From NCBI GenBank assembly GCA_964551335.1, contig CAZKCO010000028.1:1-64000 (forward strand): a stretch of 64,000 nucleotides of DNA, written 5' to 3'. The translations under genes and the position numbers were made by a program. Position 1 is the first letter of the stretch. Each line of letters starts with the position of its first letter. Below, piece after piece: positions 42,979 through 52,706 of this stretch. This DNA is from Tunicatimonas sp964551335 (GTDB taxonomy: Bacteria; Bacteroidota; Bacteroidia; Cytophagales; Cyclobacteriaceae). The notes beneath the pieces were generated by a model that saw only the letters and a list, made by a program, of their open reading frames with translations, was not told the origin of the DNA and did no database searches.

Positions 42979-43863
42979 ATGCCCGAAATCCTCTATCGCC
43001 CCACCCACCGAAGAAGTTTCATCAAAAAATCGCTGACCCTGGCGGGGATGGCCGCTACCGTTACGCCTATCTATAGTTACGCTGCTGCCCCCTCCGAAGA
43101 AGTACATTGGGCTTTGCTATCCGACACCCACGTAGCCGGTGATACCGAAAACACTTACCGCGGATTTAAACCCTACGAAAATCTAAAAACCGTTGTACCA
43201 CAAGTACTGGAAACCTCTCCGCAGGGGGTAATTATCAACGGTGATGTAGCTCGGCTCACCGGTGAAAAGTCTGACTATCAGCGCATTAACGAACTACTAG
43301 ACCCAGTGGCGCAGAAGATGCCGGTGCATATGACGATGGGCAACCACGATGATCGGGAGAACTTCTATCAGGTATTTACTGAAAACACTACTGAGGTAGA
43401 GGATAAGTACGTGCAGGTGATAGAAGCCGCTCCGGTGCGGATGATCCTACTTGATTCTTTGCTATACGTGAATAAGGTAGCGGGTTTATTAGGGAAGTCG
43501 CAGCGCAGTTGGTTAGAGAGCTATCTAGCCAATGCCTCACCCATGACTACCCTGCTCTTTGTCCACCATACGCTAGGCGATAGAGACTCCGATTTACTGG
43601 ATGTAGATCGGATGTTTGCTATTGTACAACCTCACTCATTCGTGAAGGCCGTATTCTACGGGCACTCCCATCAGTACCAGTACAGTGAGCGGGAGGGTAT
43701 TCACCTGATCAACTTACCCGCCATCGGTTATAACTTTTCTGATGATCAGCCGGTAGGTTGGGTTGATGCCAAGCTAACCGAAAAAGGAGGCGACTTTACC
43801 CTGTGGGCCTTCGGCGGCAACCGGTCAGGCGATCAACAAACCACTCATTTGGATTGGCGTTAG
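42979..43863 (+). CDS. Exported metallophosphoesterase
   Basis: A 294-residue calcineurin-like phosphoesterase with a twin-arginine-type N-terminus (HRRSFIKKSLTLAGMAATVTP). The metal-binding motifs are all present: LSDTHVAGD (DxH), INGDVARL (GD), MGNHDDR (GNHD), LFVHHTLG and FYGHSHQY (GHxH). Probably acts in the periplasm on a cyclic nucleotide or phosphodiester. It diverges from the isomerase gene. Confidence 0.9.
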   Translation: MPEILYRPTHRRSFIKKSLTLAGMAATVTPIYSYAAAPSEEVHWALLSDTHVAGDTENTYRGFKPYENLKTVVPQVLETSPQGVIINGDVARLTGEKSDYQRINELLDPVAQKMPVHMTMGNHDDRENFYQVFTENTTEVEDKYVQVIEAAPVRMILLDSLLYVNKVAGLLGKSQRSWLESYLANASPMTTLLFVHHTLGDRDSDLLDVDRMFAIVQPHSFVKAVFYGHSHQYQYSEREGIHLINLPAIGYNFSDDQPVGWVDAKLTEKGGDFTLWAFGGNRSGDQQTTHLDWR

Positions 43864-43899
43864 TGATCGGTGCTTTCTCCTTTTGATCTATTATTTAGA

Positions 43900-45219
43900 C
43901 TAAACCCTTTCGGTAGCTACTGTAGGTACACTCTCCTGCGAGGGGACCGCCGATTGCCAGGTGCTTTGCTTGCGTTGGAAGTACAGTAGCGCTAGCAGCA
44001 TCAGACCGCTTCCGGCGAAGGTGATAACGTAGCTAGAGCGGATAAAAAACTGTAGCCAGCTAATCTCGCTTTGCCCGAAGTTCTTGTAGAACAGCACTCC
44101 CACACTACCCAGGTAACCGAAAGAGTCAGCCACGTAGATGAGGAAGCCCGCAGTACCCACGTAGCGGAAGGTAGCCAGCAAACGGTCAAACAAAATACTA
44201 TTGAAGGGAACGTAGCCCAGGTAAAGACCCAGTCCGGCCAGGGTCATCCAGATAGGGGCGCTCAGCCATCCGCGCTCGAAGGCCAAGGTACTACCGCCTA
44301 CCAACGCAAACCCCAGCGCAATGAGCACGTGGTAGGTAGCCAGCGCCTGCCGATTATCCTTAATGAACATCAGCAGCCCCATCACTATTAGCACACAAAG
44401 GGCAATAGGCACTTCGGTGAGGGTAAAGATAGCGGGAGTATCGCCGTAGCCCAGAGCGTTCCACAGTTCAGCGGCAAAGTTATCCCGGAAATCGCGAAAG
44501 GCAGTTAGTAAAATATAGGCCAGCACCAGCAGAGTGATACCTCCGGCAAAGGTACGCAGGAACTGCCGTCGCTGAGTACGGTTCATTGGCTCCCGTTTGG
44601 TTCGCAGTCGTTCGTCCTCCGCTGAAGGGGGAGGAATTTGCTGTAGCATCAGCACAAAGATAATTAGAGGAATAGCGAACAACAGCCCGATCACCAACGG
44701 CATCCAGTATTCATTTACACTCCAGTTGAGCATCACGTACTTACCAATGGTTTTTACAAAGCCTGAGGAAAAAATAAAACTAATTGAAAGTCCGGCTCCC
44801 AGAATCTCCGTCGTTTGCCGTCCTTCCAGGTAACTGAATACCAGTCCCCACACCATACCTAGTGGTAAGCCATTCAGAAATAGAAAGACAATGTTGTAAG
44901 GAGCCGGTACCAGGGCAAACCCCAGCAAGGCTAACCCCGCCAATCCGATCAGTACCACAATGCTTAGTGCCCGCTTCGCGCCCGCCATCTCCGAAACCAC
45001 CTTAATGCCAATGAACTTGGAAAGCGTGTAGCCCAACACCTGAGCCGTGATCAACAGAATTTTATAATCGATTCCCCAGAAGCTAAGATCACTGAAGGTA
45101 GCCACCGCAAAGGGTTTACGAAAGGCATACATGCAGGAGTAAGTACAAAAGGAGGCCACGATGGCGTAGACGGAGAAGGTCCACTTATTCGTATTTTGCA
45201 GCCAGTTAGTAAGTTTCAT
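43900..45219 (-). CDS. DUF5690 family MFS-like membrane protein
   Basis: A 439-residue protein with about twelve transmembrane helices. The N-terminal TYSCMYAFRKPFAVATFSDLSFWGIDYKILLITAQVLGYTLSKFIG is diagnostic for DUF5690, a branch of the major facilitator superfamily found in Bacteroidota. No substrate is known. Convergent with the phosphoesterase gene; upstream lies a simple-repeat spacer. Confidence 0.87.
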   Translation of the reverse strand: MKLTNWLQNTNKWTFSVYAIVASFCTYSCMYAFRKPFAVATFSDLSFWGIDYKILLITAQVLGYTLSKFIGIKVVSEMAGAKRALSIVVLIGLAGLALLGFALVPAPYNIVFLFLNGLPLGMVWGLVFSYLEGRQTTEILGAGLSISFIFSSGFVKTIGKYVMLNWSVNEYWMPLVIGLLFAIPLIIFVLMLQQIPPPSAEDERLRTKREPMNRTQRRQFLRTFAGGITLLVLAYILLTAFRDFRDNFAAELWNALGYGDTPAIFTLTEVPIALCVLIVMGLLMFIKDNRQALATYHVLIALGFALVGGSTLAFERGWLSAPIWMTLAGLGLYLGYVPFNSILFDRLLATFRYVGTAGFLIYVADSFGYLGSVGVLFYKNFGQSEISWLQFFIRSSYVITFAGSGLMLLALLYFQRKQSTWQSAVPSQESVPTVATERV

Positions 45220-45303
45220 AGAAATTCGATGGTTCGATTGCTCGATTGTTCAATGGTTATTGGCAGCCGCTGCGCGGTTACTTGTTGCCCTTATTCATTA
45301 CCT

Positions 45304-45349
45304 ATTGTTCATTGTTCATTGTTCATTGCTCATTGCTAATTATTCATTG
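45304..45349 (+). repeat. Tandem 7-bp repeats (ATTGTTC/ATTGCTC)
   Basis: Three units of ATTGTTC, then ATTGCTC, ATTGCTA, ATTATTC and a partial ATTG. They run over the stop codon of the PHP gene. More degenerate related phrases (TTCGATTGCTCGATTGTTCAATGG) occur from 45230. This is a slippage-prone simple repeat, not a CRISPR. Confidence 0.75.
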
Positions 45350-46207
45350 TACCACAACTCCGCTGCTCGTAAACGCCACATCCTGCCACTCGCCTCGGTA
45401 CAATATCCGCATTTGGTCGTAGCCAATGGCTAGTAGTCGTTCGTTAACTTCAGTAAAGCGACCGGTAATCTCTCGGGGGTGGTGGGAATCGGAATTAAGC
45501 ATGATGGGGATATTGCGCTCGCGCATCTGCTCCAGAATCCAGTAGCTGGGATAAGGCTCCTCAGTCAGTTGCTTGTACATCCCGCGGGTGTTTATCTCCA
45601 TAGTTAAGCCAGCCTCAGCAATCACGTCCAGTGTTTTGATTACTTCGGTTTGGTACCACTCAGCCTGCTCATCGAAGAGGTTACCGTCTTCGCTCTGGAT
45701 TTTGATCTTATCCAGGTGGCCGACAATGTCGGGTGGATCTTCCCGCACCATCTGCCGGATGAGGGCGTAGTAGCGATGAATAGCCGCTTCAATATTATTA
45801 GCGAAGACTTCTTCCAAACCTCGCAAAAACACCTGATGCCTTCCGTCAATCTCCCAGGGATAGCCGTCAGCAAAGAAATCCACAAAGTGTACCGAACCTA
45901 CGATATAGTCCAGCGAGAATTGATCTTTCACCCGGCTCGGCCCCGCCACATCAGGAATAAAATCTACCTCCAACCCTCGGTATATGTCAATCTGCCCGGC
46001 ATAGACTTCTTTGAGTTTCTCTACCTCCTGTACGTAGCTTTCCTGGTCAGCCTGCTGCATAGGCCAGGGTAGCTCATAGGGTAGTGGAGCGTGGGAGGAA
46101 ATCCCGTAAGCCGGCATTCCCAGCTGAATGGCCTGCTGTAGATAGACCTCGGGTACTTCCTTGCCATCGCAATAGTAACAGTGGCTGTGGTAGTTAGTGT
46201 AAGCCAT
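45344..46207 (-). CDS. PHP-type histidinol-phosphatase
   Basis: A 287-residue PHP-domain phosphatase. Metal ligands are visible in NYHSHCYYCDGK, GISSHAPLP, LEVDFIPD, GSVHFVD, VGHLDKIK, EINTRGMYK and LNSDSHHP. Proteins of this group are annotated as HisK-like histidinol-phosphatases completing histidine synthesis, but with no his genes nearby another sugar phosphate remains possible. The gene ends within a 7-bp tandem repeat. Confidence 0.85.
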   Translation of the reverse strand: MAYTNYHSHCYYCDGKEVPEVYLQQAIQLGMPAYGISSHAPLPYELPWPMQQADQESYVQEVEKLKEVYAGQIDIYRGLEVDFIPDVAGPSRVKDQFSLDYIVGSVHFVDFFADGYPWEIDGRHQVFLRGLEEVFANNIEAAIHRYYALIRQMVREDPPDIVGHLDKIKIQSEDGNLFDEQAEWYQTEVIKTLDVIAEAGLTMEINTRGMYKQLTEEPYPSYWILEQMRERNIPIMLNSDSHHPREITGRFTEVNERLLAIGYDQMRILYRGEWQDVAFTSSGVVVQ

Positions 46208-46318
46208 AGTATGGTGATTAAAGATACAGTATTTACGCAGCTTTCGTATTACGGCAATGTTACCAAATGTTCTGACCTACTGATTTGAGTAACTTTTATC
46301 AAATAGCTATCTTCCCAA

Positions 46319-47572
46319 ATGAAATACCTCGGCCTATCATTCCTTCTAATAAACGTCGCCCTTTCCGGCCTAGCGCAAACCTCCTCCGACTCCATCACTT
46401 TCACCGCTCTGTTTACCGCTGGCACCGACGGCTACCGCACCTATCGTATTCCCGGAATTATCACTACTGCCAAGGGTACGCTGCTCGCCTGGTGCGAAGC
46501 CCGTCGCGACCAGAGCGACTGGGCCGATATTGATATTGTGCTGCGTCGAAGTACCGATAATGGCCAAAGCTGGAGTGATCCTCAATTGCTGGTAGATGTG
46601 CCCCAAGCCCTAGCCCAGGAGATTGCTTCCGACCCGGATGCGGTGACCGATCATGGTTCACCCGGTAATACGGCTAACAACCCGGTGATGATTGCCGATG
46701 CTAACGGTGATGTTCACTTTTTGTACTGCGTAGCTTACCAGCGAGCTTACTACGCCGTGAGTCACGATGATGGTCAAACGTTCTCTCAACCCAGAGAAAT
46801 TACTCCTGCTTTTGAAAGCTTTCGCGATAAGTACCCCTGGCGGGTACTGGCTACCGGACCGGGACACGGCATTCAATTGCAGAACGGGCGCTTGCTGGTG
46901 CCAGTATGGCTGTCAACCGCCGAGGGTGGAAATGCTCACCGACCGTCGGTGGTGGCTACCATCTATTCTGACGACCAGGGTAAAACCTGGCAGGCCGGCG
47001 ACATCGCTATTCGCCATCTGTATCCCTATCGGTACGAAGATCAATCCCAACCCCAGGCCTTTGTAAACCCCAGTGAAACCGTAGCGGTAGAACTAGCCGA
47101 TGGCCGCGTGATGCTCAACTCCCGCAGCGAATCTCCCGAGCACCTACGAGTAATTACTTACAGCCCTGATGGAGCCACTGATTGGACAAGCCCGGTCTTC
47201 GATACCGCCCTGTACGACCCGGTTTGCCTGGCTAGTCTTACGAAAGGTAAATCTCCCGATGATGACCAGGAATACCTATTGTTCGTCAATCCCGACTCTC
47301 GCCCGGATTATTCTACACAAAACCCTAGACTAAATGCCCGCCGAAACCTCATCGCTAAACTTAGTTACGATGAAGGAAAAACCTGGCCGATTCAGCGAGT
47401 CATAGAACCCGGCCTCGCGGCTTACTCCGACGTTGCGGTGGGGAACAATAGTAAAATATACGTGCTTTTTGAGCGAGGCAATGCTGAAGGGAACCAATAC
47501 GCTTTTCTTACGCTGGCTAGCTTTTCGTTAGAGTGGTTAGAGGAAGGGCAACCCAAGCCATCGGCTAGGTAG
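46319..47572 (+). CDS. Exo-alpha-sialidase (neuraminidase)
   Basis: A 417-residue exported enzyme with signal peptide MKYLGLSFLLINVALSGLAQ. The arginine-triad motif TYRIPGI is at about residue 43. Asp boxes repeat along the chain: STDNGQSW, SHDDGQTF, SDDQGKTW and SYDEGKTW. The YEDQ and NSRSE segments also fit bacterial sialidases (GH33). It removes terminal sialic acids from glycans. No sialic acid uptake genes adjoin. Confidence 0.92.
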   Translation: MKYLGLSFLLINVALSGLAQTSSDSITFTALFTAGTDGYRTYRIPGIITTAKGTLLAWCEARRDQSDWADIDIVLRRSTDNGQSWSDPQLLVDVPQALAQEIASDPDAVTDHGSPGNTANNPVMIADANGDVHFLYCVAYQRAYYAVSHDDGQTFSQPREITPAFESFRDKYPWRVLATGPGHGIQLQNGRLLVPVWLSTAEGGNAHRPSVVATIYSDDQGKTWQAGDIAIRHLYPYRYEDQSQPQAFVNPSETVAVELADGRVMLNSRSESPEHLRVITYSPDGATDWTSPVFDTALYDPVCLASLTKGKSPDDDQEYLLFVNPDSRPDYSTQNPRLNARRNLIAKLSYDEGKTWPIQRVIEPGLAAYSDVAVGNNSKIYVLFERGNAEGNQYAFLTLASFSLEWLEEGQPKPSAR

Positions 47573-48002
47573 AAAAAAACTTTTTATAAGCCGGTTTACG
47601 GTAGAGAAACTGCAACCCTAGCACCGGATAAAGCAAAAAGTCCATCAGCCAGAAGGGCGAACGGAAATGAATATCATCTACGATCTGACTACCATCACCC
47701 TGCTTTAGCACCCGGTGGTGATGCTTCCAGTACTTTAGAAAGAAAGGTAGTTTTACGCCCTCATCAATAAAGTACCATTCCTGCTTAGTCTGCCCGTCTT
47801 CGGTAATCAGGCTACGCCAGGTCTGGCGAAACAGGATGAAGTTAAGCTCCAGCTCTACAATATCGCCTTGGCTGGACCCGTCGAAGCGATTAAGCCGCAC
47901 CGGTGGAAAGGGAGGGTTGAGCTTCAGAAATAAGTCTTGAGTAAACCCTTCTTTTACCGCCAAATAATTCTGGGCTACGGAGGTACGAATAGTTAGTCGC
48001 AT
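47565..48002 (-). CDS. SRPBCC-like ligand-binding protein
   Basis: A 145-residue protein with the helix-grip pattern of the SRPBCC superfamily (VEGFTQDLFLKLNPPFP-like N-terminal part, EWYFIDEGVKLPFFLKYWKHHHRV, FRSPFWLMDFLLYPVLGLQFLYR). Similar small proteins in Bacteroidota are unassigned and may bind a hydrophobic ligand. The stop overlaps the sialidase stop by 8 bp on the opposite strand. Confidence 0.7.
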   Translation of the reverse strand: MRLTIRTSVAQNYLAVKEGFTQDLFLKLNPPFPPVRLNRFDGSSQGDIVELELNFILFRQTWRSLITEDGQTKQEWYFIDEGVKLPFFLKYWKHHHRVLKQGDGSQIVDDIHFRSPFWLMDFLLYPVLGLQFLYRKPAYKKFFST

Positions 48003-48075
48003 ACGAATGAAGTAACTCGTATGCTGCCGGATGGTTTCGGCTGAACATCTTACTCAAAAAGCTCGTTGTGGACGT

Positions 48076-48597
48076 ATGACTATTGTTATTGTCGGCACTA
48101 ACCGAAAAGATGCCAACTCCCGCACTATTGCGGCTTACTACCAGCGGCTACTGGAGGAGAAAGGAGAGCCCAGCCAACTATTAGACTTGATTCATCTCCC
48201 CTCTGATTTTCTGGCCACCGCCCTGTACGAGAACAACGGACAGAACGAAGAATTCAATGCTTTCCGGCAGGTCTTGGAAGAAAATGACCGCTTTGTGTTT
48301 ATTGTACCGGAGTACAATGGCTCATTTCCGGGAGTGCTTAAAGCCTTTATAGATGGTCTTAAGTACCCCAGCAATCTGGCCGGAAAAAAAGCGGCATTGG
48401 TGGGAGTAGCGGCCGGCATGTACGGTGGCGCATTAGCTATCAGCCACCTAACGGATGTGTTACACTATCTGGGGATGCAGGTGTTACCCACCAAACCTAC
48501 CCTGGCGTTTATTCACAGCCACCTCTCTAACGAAGAAATTACGCACTCAGCCTACCGGCAGATGTTGGAGCATCAAGTCAATACATTAATTGCTTAA
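48076..48597 (+). CDS. NADPH-dependent FMN reductase
   Basis: A 173-residue flavodoxin-fold reductase. MTIVIVGTNRKDANSRTIAAYY is the FMN phosphate-binding N-terminus and fixes the start at 48076. FIVPEYNGSFPGVLKAFIDGL holds the conserved PEYNGS of the FMN_red family. It supplies reduced flavin or reduces quinones. Diverges from the SRPBCC-like gene. Confidence 0.88.
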   Translation: MTIVIVGTNRKDANSRTIAAYYQRLLEEKGEPSQLLDLIHLPSDFLATALYENNGQNEEFNAFRQVLEENDRFVFIVPEYNGSFPGVLKAFIDGLKYPSNLAGKKAALVGVAAGMYGGALAISHLTDVLHYLGMQVLPTKPTLAFIHSHLSNEEITHSAYRQMLEHQVNTLIA

Positions 48598-48697
48598 TAC
48601 ATCGGTAATTTCTCCTGATTTCTTCCTATCGATCGCCAATAGTCCCCAATATTCGTCCGATTCATTCGTCGACTAGTTAGCGTATGCATATCCTATC

Positions 48698-49846
48698 ATG
48701 AAAAAAATCTTCAAAATGGCCGGACTGGCGATTGTTTCTTTACTTCTGACGCTGTTCATCGGCGGGTTTCTGTTTATCAAACTAAGCCCGGAGTTTGGCG
48801 GCAAGCCGACCGCTGAGCAAAAAGAAAGCTATTCCCAACTATCTCACTACGAAAGCGGAGAATTTGTGAACCTGATTCCGACTTCTATGGATATGAGCTT
48901 CAGCAATATTCTTTCGGTGATGGGGGATTACATTAAAGGAATTCCGAACGGGACGCCCAACTTCTCAATTCCGGTAGAGCCGGTAGACTCGCTGGAGTTG
49001 ACTACCCAACCTAATTCGCTAACCCAGCTTACCTGGTTCGGACACTCGGCAGTACTACTGGAGATAGACGGGTTACGCGTATTCCTTGATCCAATGCTGG
49101 GAAACACTCCGGCACCGCACCCCTGGCTAGGCGGCAATCGATTTAGCGAGGAACTACCGATTGATATTGCCCAACTCCCTCCAATTGATGCGGTGCTGAT
49201 CTCCCACGATCATTACGACCATTTGGACTACAGTTCGGTACAAAAACTGAAAGAGAAGGTAAAGGATTTCTACGTTCCCTTGGGCGTAGGGGCTCACTTA
49301 AGACGGTGGGGAGTGGATGAATCCGCTATTCACGAATTGAACTGGTGGGATGAAATTCAGCACCAAAACTTGAAGATGGTGTTTGCTCCTGCCCGACACT
49401 TCTCCGGTCGGGGCATTAGCGACCGCAATACCACACTTTGGGGCTCCTGGGTCATCCAAGGTGAAACTGATAAGGTCTACTTTAGCGGCGACGGTGGATA
49501 CGGGCCTCACTTTAAAGAAATCGGGGAACGCTACGGCCCGTTTGATTTTGCGATGATGGAGTGCGGGCAGTACGATGAACGCTGGGCCCAAATTCACATG
49601 ATGCCCGAAGAAACAGCGCAGGCCGCAGTAGATGTGCAGGCGAAATTGATGATGCCCATTCACTGGGGTGCCTTCCGCTTAGCGTTACACTCCTGGACGG
49701 ACCCGATTGAACGGGTTACCGATCACGCTAAAAAGTTGAACCAACCTTTAACTGCCCCTAAAATTGGGGAGCCAGTGGTACTTGATGCTTCCATTCCGCA
49801 ATACACTACCTGGTGGGAGAATGATTCGCGCAAAGCTGTCCGATAA
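48698..49846 (+). CDS. MBL-fold metallohydrolase (NAPE-PLD-like)
   Basis: A 382-residue hydrolase with one N-terminal transmembrane anchor (AIVSLLLTLFIGGFLFI). WFGHSAVLLEIDGLRVFLDPMLG precedes the zinc motif HDHYDH at residues 170-175. Further metal ligands are in FAPARHFSGRG, YFSGDGGYG and PIHWGAF. The closest group is the N-acyl-phosphatidylethanolamine phospholipase D-like / UlaG-like lactonase branch. Probably acts on a lipid in the envelope. Confidence 0.88.
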   Translation: MKKIFKMAGLAIVSLLLTLFIGGFLFIKLSPEFGGKPTAEQKESYSQLSHYESGEFVNLIPTSMDMSFSNILSVMGDYIKGIPNGTPNFSIPVEPVDSLELTTQPNSLTQLTWFGHSAVLLEIDGLRVFLDPMLGNTPAPHPWLGGNRFSEELPIDIAQLPPIDAVLISHDHYDHLDYSSVQKLKEKVKDFYVPLGVGAHLRRWGVDESAIHELNWWDEIQHQNLKMVFAPARHFSGRGISDRNTTLWGSWVIQGETDKVYFSGDGGYGPHFKEIGERYGPFDFAMMECGQYDERWAQIHMMPEETAQAAVDVQAKLMMPIHWGAFRLALHSWTDPIERVTDHAKKLNQPLTAPKIGEPVVLDASIPQYTTWWENDSRKAVR

Positions 49847-49852
49847 AATAAA

Positions 49853-49877
49853 AGCTAGCCGGTTAACCCAGCTAGCT
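49853..49877. terminator. Terminator at the end of the dcw cluster
   Basis: Arms AGCTAGC and GCTAGCT enclose a short GG/CC stem. Reading the minus strand, the hairpin is followed by TTTATTTTAT, a good terminator for the ftsZ transcript. On the plus strand it is followed by CAGTTATTTTT and may also serve the MBL gene. Confidence 0.7.
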
Positions 49878-49905
49878 CAGTTATTTTTCCTGATTAGCTT
49901 CTTGA

Positions 49906-51351
49906 CTAATCCACGTTGTCGTGCAGGAAGCGGTTATTGCTGATGATATTATCGTCATCATCCAGCGAATAGCGCGACACATTGCGGTCCTGGTAAGAAG
50001 GCACACTGTATAGATGTACGTTGCGACGCATGTAGGCCGGCTCGTTAAAGTTCTCCTTCTTAAAGTGATCCTGCTCGTTATCGGGGGCACTGATGCTTTT
50101 GCGTCCGCGTAATCGCATTTTTCGCTTGTACGCCTCTTCCATCAGCAAGCGCTTTTGCGAACTCATCTCGTGGGTTAACTCCTCATCTTCGGGCTCAGGT
50201 TCATCCTGAATAGACTCGTAGGCAGGCCGATGAGGCTCGTCCGGCACGAAATCGTTCTGAGGTGGCTCAAAGCGAGGAGGCGGAGCCGGATCGGTTGTGT
50301 TGTTGCTCTCCGGCACTTTCTTGTTGGTTTCTAGGTCTATAATTCGCTTCTCATCATCATTTTCGGACTCTTCCTCCTCAGTTTGGTCAAACCCAGTGGC
50401 AATTACCGTAACCATTACACTCTCACCCAGGGCTTCATCCACTCCGTGCCCGAAGATCATCTCCATGTCCTCACTAGCCTGATCTTGAATGTACGAAGTA
50501 ATGATTGTCAGTTCATCCATCTGAATCTCTTTCTCACTACCGGACTTGATGGACAATAGAATTCGCTGCGCTCCGGTGATATTAACGTTATCCAGCAGAG
50601 GAGATGATAAAGCCATTTCAGCGGCTCGTTTAGCCCGTTGTTCACCATCAGCCTTGGCTGATCCCATTACGGCTGCTCCAGAATTGGACATTACCGTTTT
50701 CACATCTTCAAAATCTACGTTAATCTGGCCGGGTAACGTGATAATTTCGGCAATGCTCTTAGCGGCGGTGGTCAGCACATTGTCTGCCTGGGCAAAGGCA
50801 TTGGATAGCGACATATTGCTGTATACTTCCCGCAGCTTATCGTTTAGTATGACTAACACGGTATCGCAACTCTTACGAAGCTCAGCAATTCCTTCGCTGG
50901 CCAGGCGCATTTTTTTGCGTCCCTCAAAGCTAAAAGGAGATGTTACAATACCTACCGTCAGAATACCCAACTCACGGGCTACCCGAGCAATCTCGGGTGC
51001 CGCACCGGTACCGGTTCCTCCCCCCATTCCGGCGGTGATGAACAGCATCTTGGTATTATCGCTCAGTAAGTCGCGGATATCTTCTTTACTTTCGATAGCA
51101 GCGGCTTTCCCTTTTTCCGGGTTAGCTCCGGCTCCCAGCCCCTGGGTAAGGCCCACTCCAATCTGCAGCTTATTAGGTACCGGACTGGTCTGTAGCGCTT
51201 GCACATCGGTGTTGCACACGATGAACTCTACATCCCGGATACCTTGGTTAAACATATGGTTTACCGCATTACTACCTCCCCCTCCTACACCAATTACTTT
51301 AATAATAGACGGGTTCTGAGGTTGTAAGTCAAACGAGTAAGTTGTATTCAT
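49906..51351 (-). CDS. ftsZ: Cell division protein FtsZ
   Basis: A 481-residue tubulin homologue that polymerises with GTP into the division ring. The GTP-binding region has GVGGGGSNAV (about 21-30) and the tubulin signature GGGTGTG (about 110-116). The synergy helix region contains NDKLREVYSNMSL. A long charged linker (about 320-430) leads to a C-terminal tail ending NNRFLHDNVD, the Bacteroidota-type end where FtsA binds. Last gene of the dcw cluster. Confidence 0.98.
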   Translation of the reverse strand: MNTTYSFDLQPQNPSIIKVIGVGGGGSNAVNHMFNQGIRDVEFIVCNTDVQALQTSPVPNKLQIGVGLTQGLGAGANPEKGKAAAIESKEDIRDLLSDNTKMLFITAGMGGGTGTGAAPEIARVARELGILTVGIVTSPFSFEGRKKMRLASEGIAELRKSCDTVLVILNDKLREVYSNMSLSNAFAQADNVLTTAAKSIAEIITLPGQINVDFEDVKTVMSNSGAAVMGSAKADGEQRAKRAAEMALSSPLLDNVNITGAQRILLSIKSGSEKEIQMDELTIITSYIQDQASEDMEMIFGHGVDEALGESVMVTVIATGFDQTEEEESENDDEKRIIDLETNKKVPESNNTTDPAPPPRFEPPQNDFVPDEPHRPAYESIQDEPEPEDEELTHEMSSQKRLLMEEAYKRKMRLRGRKSISAPDNEQDHFKKENFNEPAYMRRNVHLYSVPSYQDRNVSRYSLDDDDNIISNNRFLHDNVD

Positions 51352-51393
51352 AACGGTAAGCGTTTGGGTAGTTAGTATTAAACCAAAACTACA

Positions 51394-52695
51394 TTAATAT
51401 TCTTTTTCATTGAAGTCGTCAATCAAGATTTTTTTAGTCTTTTCCAATATGTTTCTAAAGGAAAAGGCACTTTGCCGTTCTTTTCGAACAACTTGGTTGT
51501 GCTGCCCACTTTTGCGACGCAAATATTCTGAGTTGCGTTCGTCGATGGCTTTGAAACCAGCTAAAACCAAGCCTACTCCGGTAGCATACATAGGAGACTT
51601 TATACTTTCGGGTTTGCCTTTCCCCAGATACTCATTAGGGTACCCGATTCGGCCATCCATGGCACACATTAGCTCGCAAAGCTGCTTTACATGTTTCAGT
51701 TGAGAACCACCTCCGGTAATCACAATGCCGCCGGCCAACCGGTCTTCATAACCAGACGCAATAATTTCGGCGTGTACCAGTTCGAAGATCTCCTGCATGC
51801 GCGCTTCGATAATATACGCCAGGTTCTTTACCGAAATCTCCCGGGGTGGCCGATCCCGTAACCCCCGAATAGAGACAATCTCGTTGAGGTTTGCCTCTTC
51901 GGCAATAGCCCGTCCAAACTTCACCTTCAGCAACTCAGCCTGCTCATGTAGTACCGAGCAACCTTGCTTAATATCGGAAGTGATGATGTTACCACCGAAC
52001 GGAATAACCGCCGTGTGCCGGATGATACCATCGTGGAAAATAGCAATGTCGGTCGTACCACCACCGATGTCTACCAGACAAACACCCGCCTTCTTTTCTT
52101 CTTCGCTAAGCACTGCCAAACTGGAAGCCAACGGCTCTAAAATTAAATTTTCAATCTCTAGCCCGGCTTTACGAACGCACTTATTGACGTTATTGATGGC
52201 ATTGGTCTGCGCAGTGATGATATGAAAATCGGCTTCCAGCTTTACGCCCGACATACCCACGGGGTCCATAATGCCTTCTTCGTAGTCGACGATGTAGTGC
52301 TGGGGCATCACGTGGATGATCTCACAACCCGGAGGGGTTACGATACGGTACATATCGTTGGTTAGTCGCTCAACATCTTCCACGGTAATCTCTTCTTCGG
52401 ATGAGCTGCGAGTGATGCTACCGTGGTGCACCGAACTGCGAATATGCTGGCCAGCGATGCCTACGTTCACTACATTGATCTCCACTCCGGACTGTTCTTC
52501 GGCCTGACGTACGGCGCGCTGAATAGCCTGAACGGTTTTGTCAATATTACTGACAATGCCGCGGATTACCCCGTCAGAAACGGCTTTGCCCATGCCCATT
52601 ACTTCCAACTTCCCGTACTCATTTTTTCGGCCTACGATGGCGCAGATTTTAGTAGTACCAATATCCAGTCCGACTACCGGTTGTTCGTTATACAT
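51394..52695 (-). CDS. ftsA: Cell division protein FtsA
   Basis: A 433-residue actin-like protein that ties FtsZ filaments to the membrane. The phosphate-binding loops are VGLDIGTTKICAIVG and CLVDIGGGTTDIAIF, with adenosine-binding GGIVITGGGSQLKHV. The C-terminal end (FSFRNILEKTKKILIDDF) is the likely amphipathic membrane helix. Located 42 bp upstream of ftsZ. Confidence 0.97.
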   Translation of the reverse strand: MYNEQPVVGLDIGTTKICAIVGRKNEYGKLEVMGMGKAVSDGVIRGIVSNIDKTVQAIQRAVRQAEEQSGVEINVVNVGIAGQHIRSSVHHGSITRSSSEEEITVEDVERLTNDMYRIVTPPGCEIIHVMPQHYIVDYEEGIMDPVGMSGVKLEADFHIITAQTNAINNVNKCVRKAGLEIENLILEPLASSLAVLSEEEKKAGVCLVDIGGGTTDIAIFHDGIIRHTAVIPFGGNIITSDIKQGCSVLHEQAELLKVKFGRAIAEEANLNEIVSIRGLRDRPPREISVKNLAYIIEARMQEIFELVHAEIIASGYEDRLAGGIVITGGGSQLKHVKQLCELMCAMDGRIGYPNEYLGKGKPESIKSPMYATGVGLVLAGFKAIDERNSEYLRRKSGQHNQVVRKERQSAFSFRNILEKTKKILIDDFNEKEY

Positions 52696-52706
52696 AGTTT
52701 TAGTGG

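Noticed and set aside
45304..45349. Possible CRISPR-like array
   Set aside because: Units are only 7 bp with no spacers; a simple tandem repeat. No CRISPR array is visible in the window.
50546..51319. 257-codon frame antisense to ftsZ
   Set aside because: Long only because of codon bias in ftsZ; low-complexity composition rich in Ser, Ala and Pro.
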